Assembly: GCA_951800155.1 (NCBI GenBank)
Contig: CATOJL010000093.1
Coordinates: 1-5,542 of the forward strand
From: an uncultured Bacilli bacterium
GTDB lineage: Bacteria; Bacillota_I; Bacilli_A; RF39; UBA660
DNA length: 5,542 nucleotides
Reading direction: 5' to 3'
Positions 5,464 through 5,542 of this stretch are shown here, piece by piece (the stretch's first letter is position 1; each line of letters begins with the position of its first letter). The notes below the pieces were generated by a model. That model searched no databases and was not told the DNA's origin. It saw only the letters and a list, made by a program, of their open reading frames with translations. The translations under genes and the position numbers were made by a program.

Positions 5464-5542
5464 ATCGAGTAGAGAAAACTTTTCAATAATTATTGAATGC
5501 TTTTCCCTCTCACACCACCGTACGTACCGTTCGGTATACGGC
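5464..5542 (-). mobile_element. 3' end of a group II intron (domains V and VI; continues off the right edge)
   Basis: Read on the minus strand, GCCGTA (5537-5542) pairs with TACGGT (5517-5522). TACC-GAAC-GGTA (5525-5536) forms the terminal stem-loop, and a CG dinucleotide (5523-5524) bulges on the 3' side. This is the domain V arrangement: two helices with a two-nucleotide bulge. The first bases, with the catalytic triad, lie off the window. Domain VI follows as a hairpin: AGAGGG pairs with TTCTCT around a 16-nt perfect palindrome at 5482-5497. An A at 5470 (TCTACTCGAT) stands 6 nt before the end, where the lariat branch point is expected. The intron should end at 5464 in the usual A-Y (AT). 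The intron body and any reverse transcriptase lie outside; the subclass cannot be assigned. Confidence 0.8.

Overview
The window looks like a chromosomal segment of a low-GC Bacillota (clostridial or Erysipelotrichia-like, probably host-associated). The evidence is the strongly AT-rich sequence, AGGAGG-type Shine-Dalgarno sites, A/T-rich spacers, and gene families common in that group: DUF3781, MATE transporters carrying a cytidylate-kinase-like tail, and Tn916-type integrases. The organism cannot be named more closely from sequence alone. Every gene I can support lies on the minus strand, so transcription runs from high to low coordinates.

Region 1 (about 5542 to 5013) is mobile-element debris. 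The right edge holds the 3' end of a group II intron (domain V, domain VI and a probable branch-point A). It ends 36 nt before the start codon of a Tn916-like tyrosine integrase. That integrase is dead: a one-base insertion breaks the N-terminal arm-binding domain, and the reading frame stops before any catalytic domain.

Region 2 (5012 to 4509) is about 500 nt with no convincing gene. It contains a near-ideal minus-strand promoter (TTGACA, 16 nt, TGnTATAAT), an overlapping plus-strand terminator-like hairpin, and a second minus-strand promoter with an A7T7 spacer just before the next gene.

Region 3 (4508 to 2195) encodes a 653-residue MATE-family transporter fused to a C-terminal cytidylate-kinase-like domain. 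A small DUF3781 protein follows, probably on the same transcript. A hairpin beyond it may be the terminator.

Region 4 (about 2010 to 1) is a tight operon with its own likely promoter: type I methionine aminopeptidase (map), then an ABC ATPase 14 nt downstream, then an ABC-2 permease whose ATG overlaps the ATPase stop (TAATG) and which runs off the left edge. The ATPase and permease should form an exporter; why map is co-transcribed with it is unclear. The most notable items are the transporter-kinase fusion, the intron/integrase junction, and the strong promoter in the gene-free stretch.
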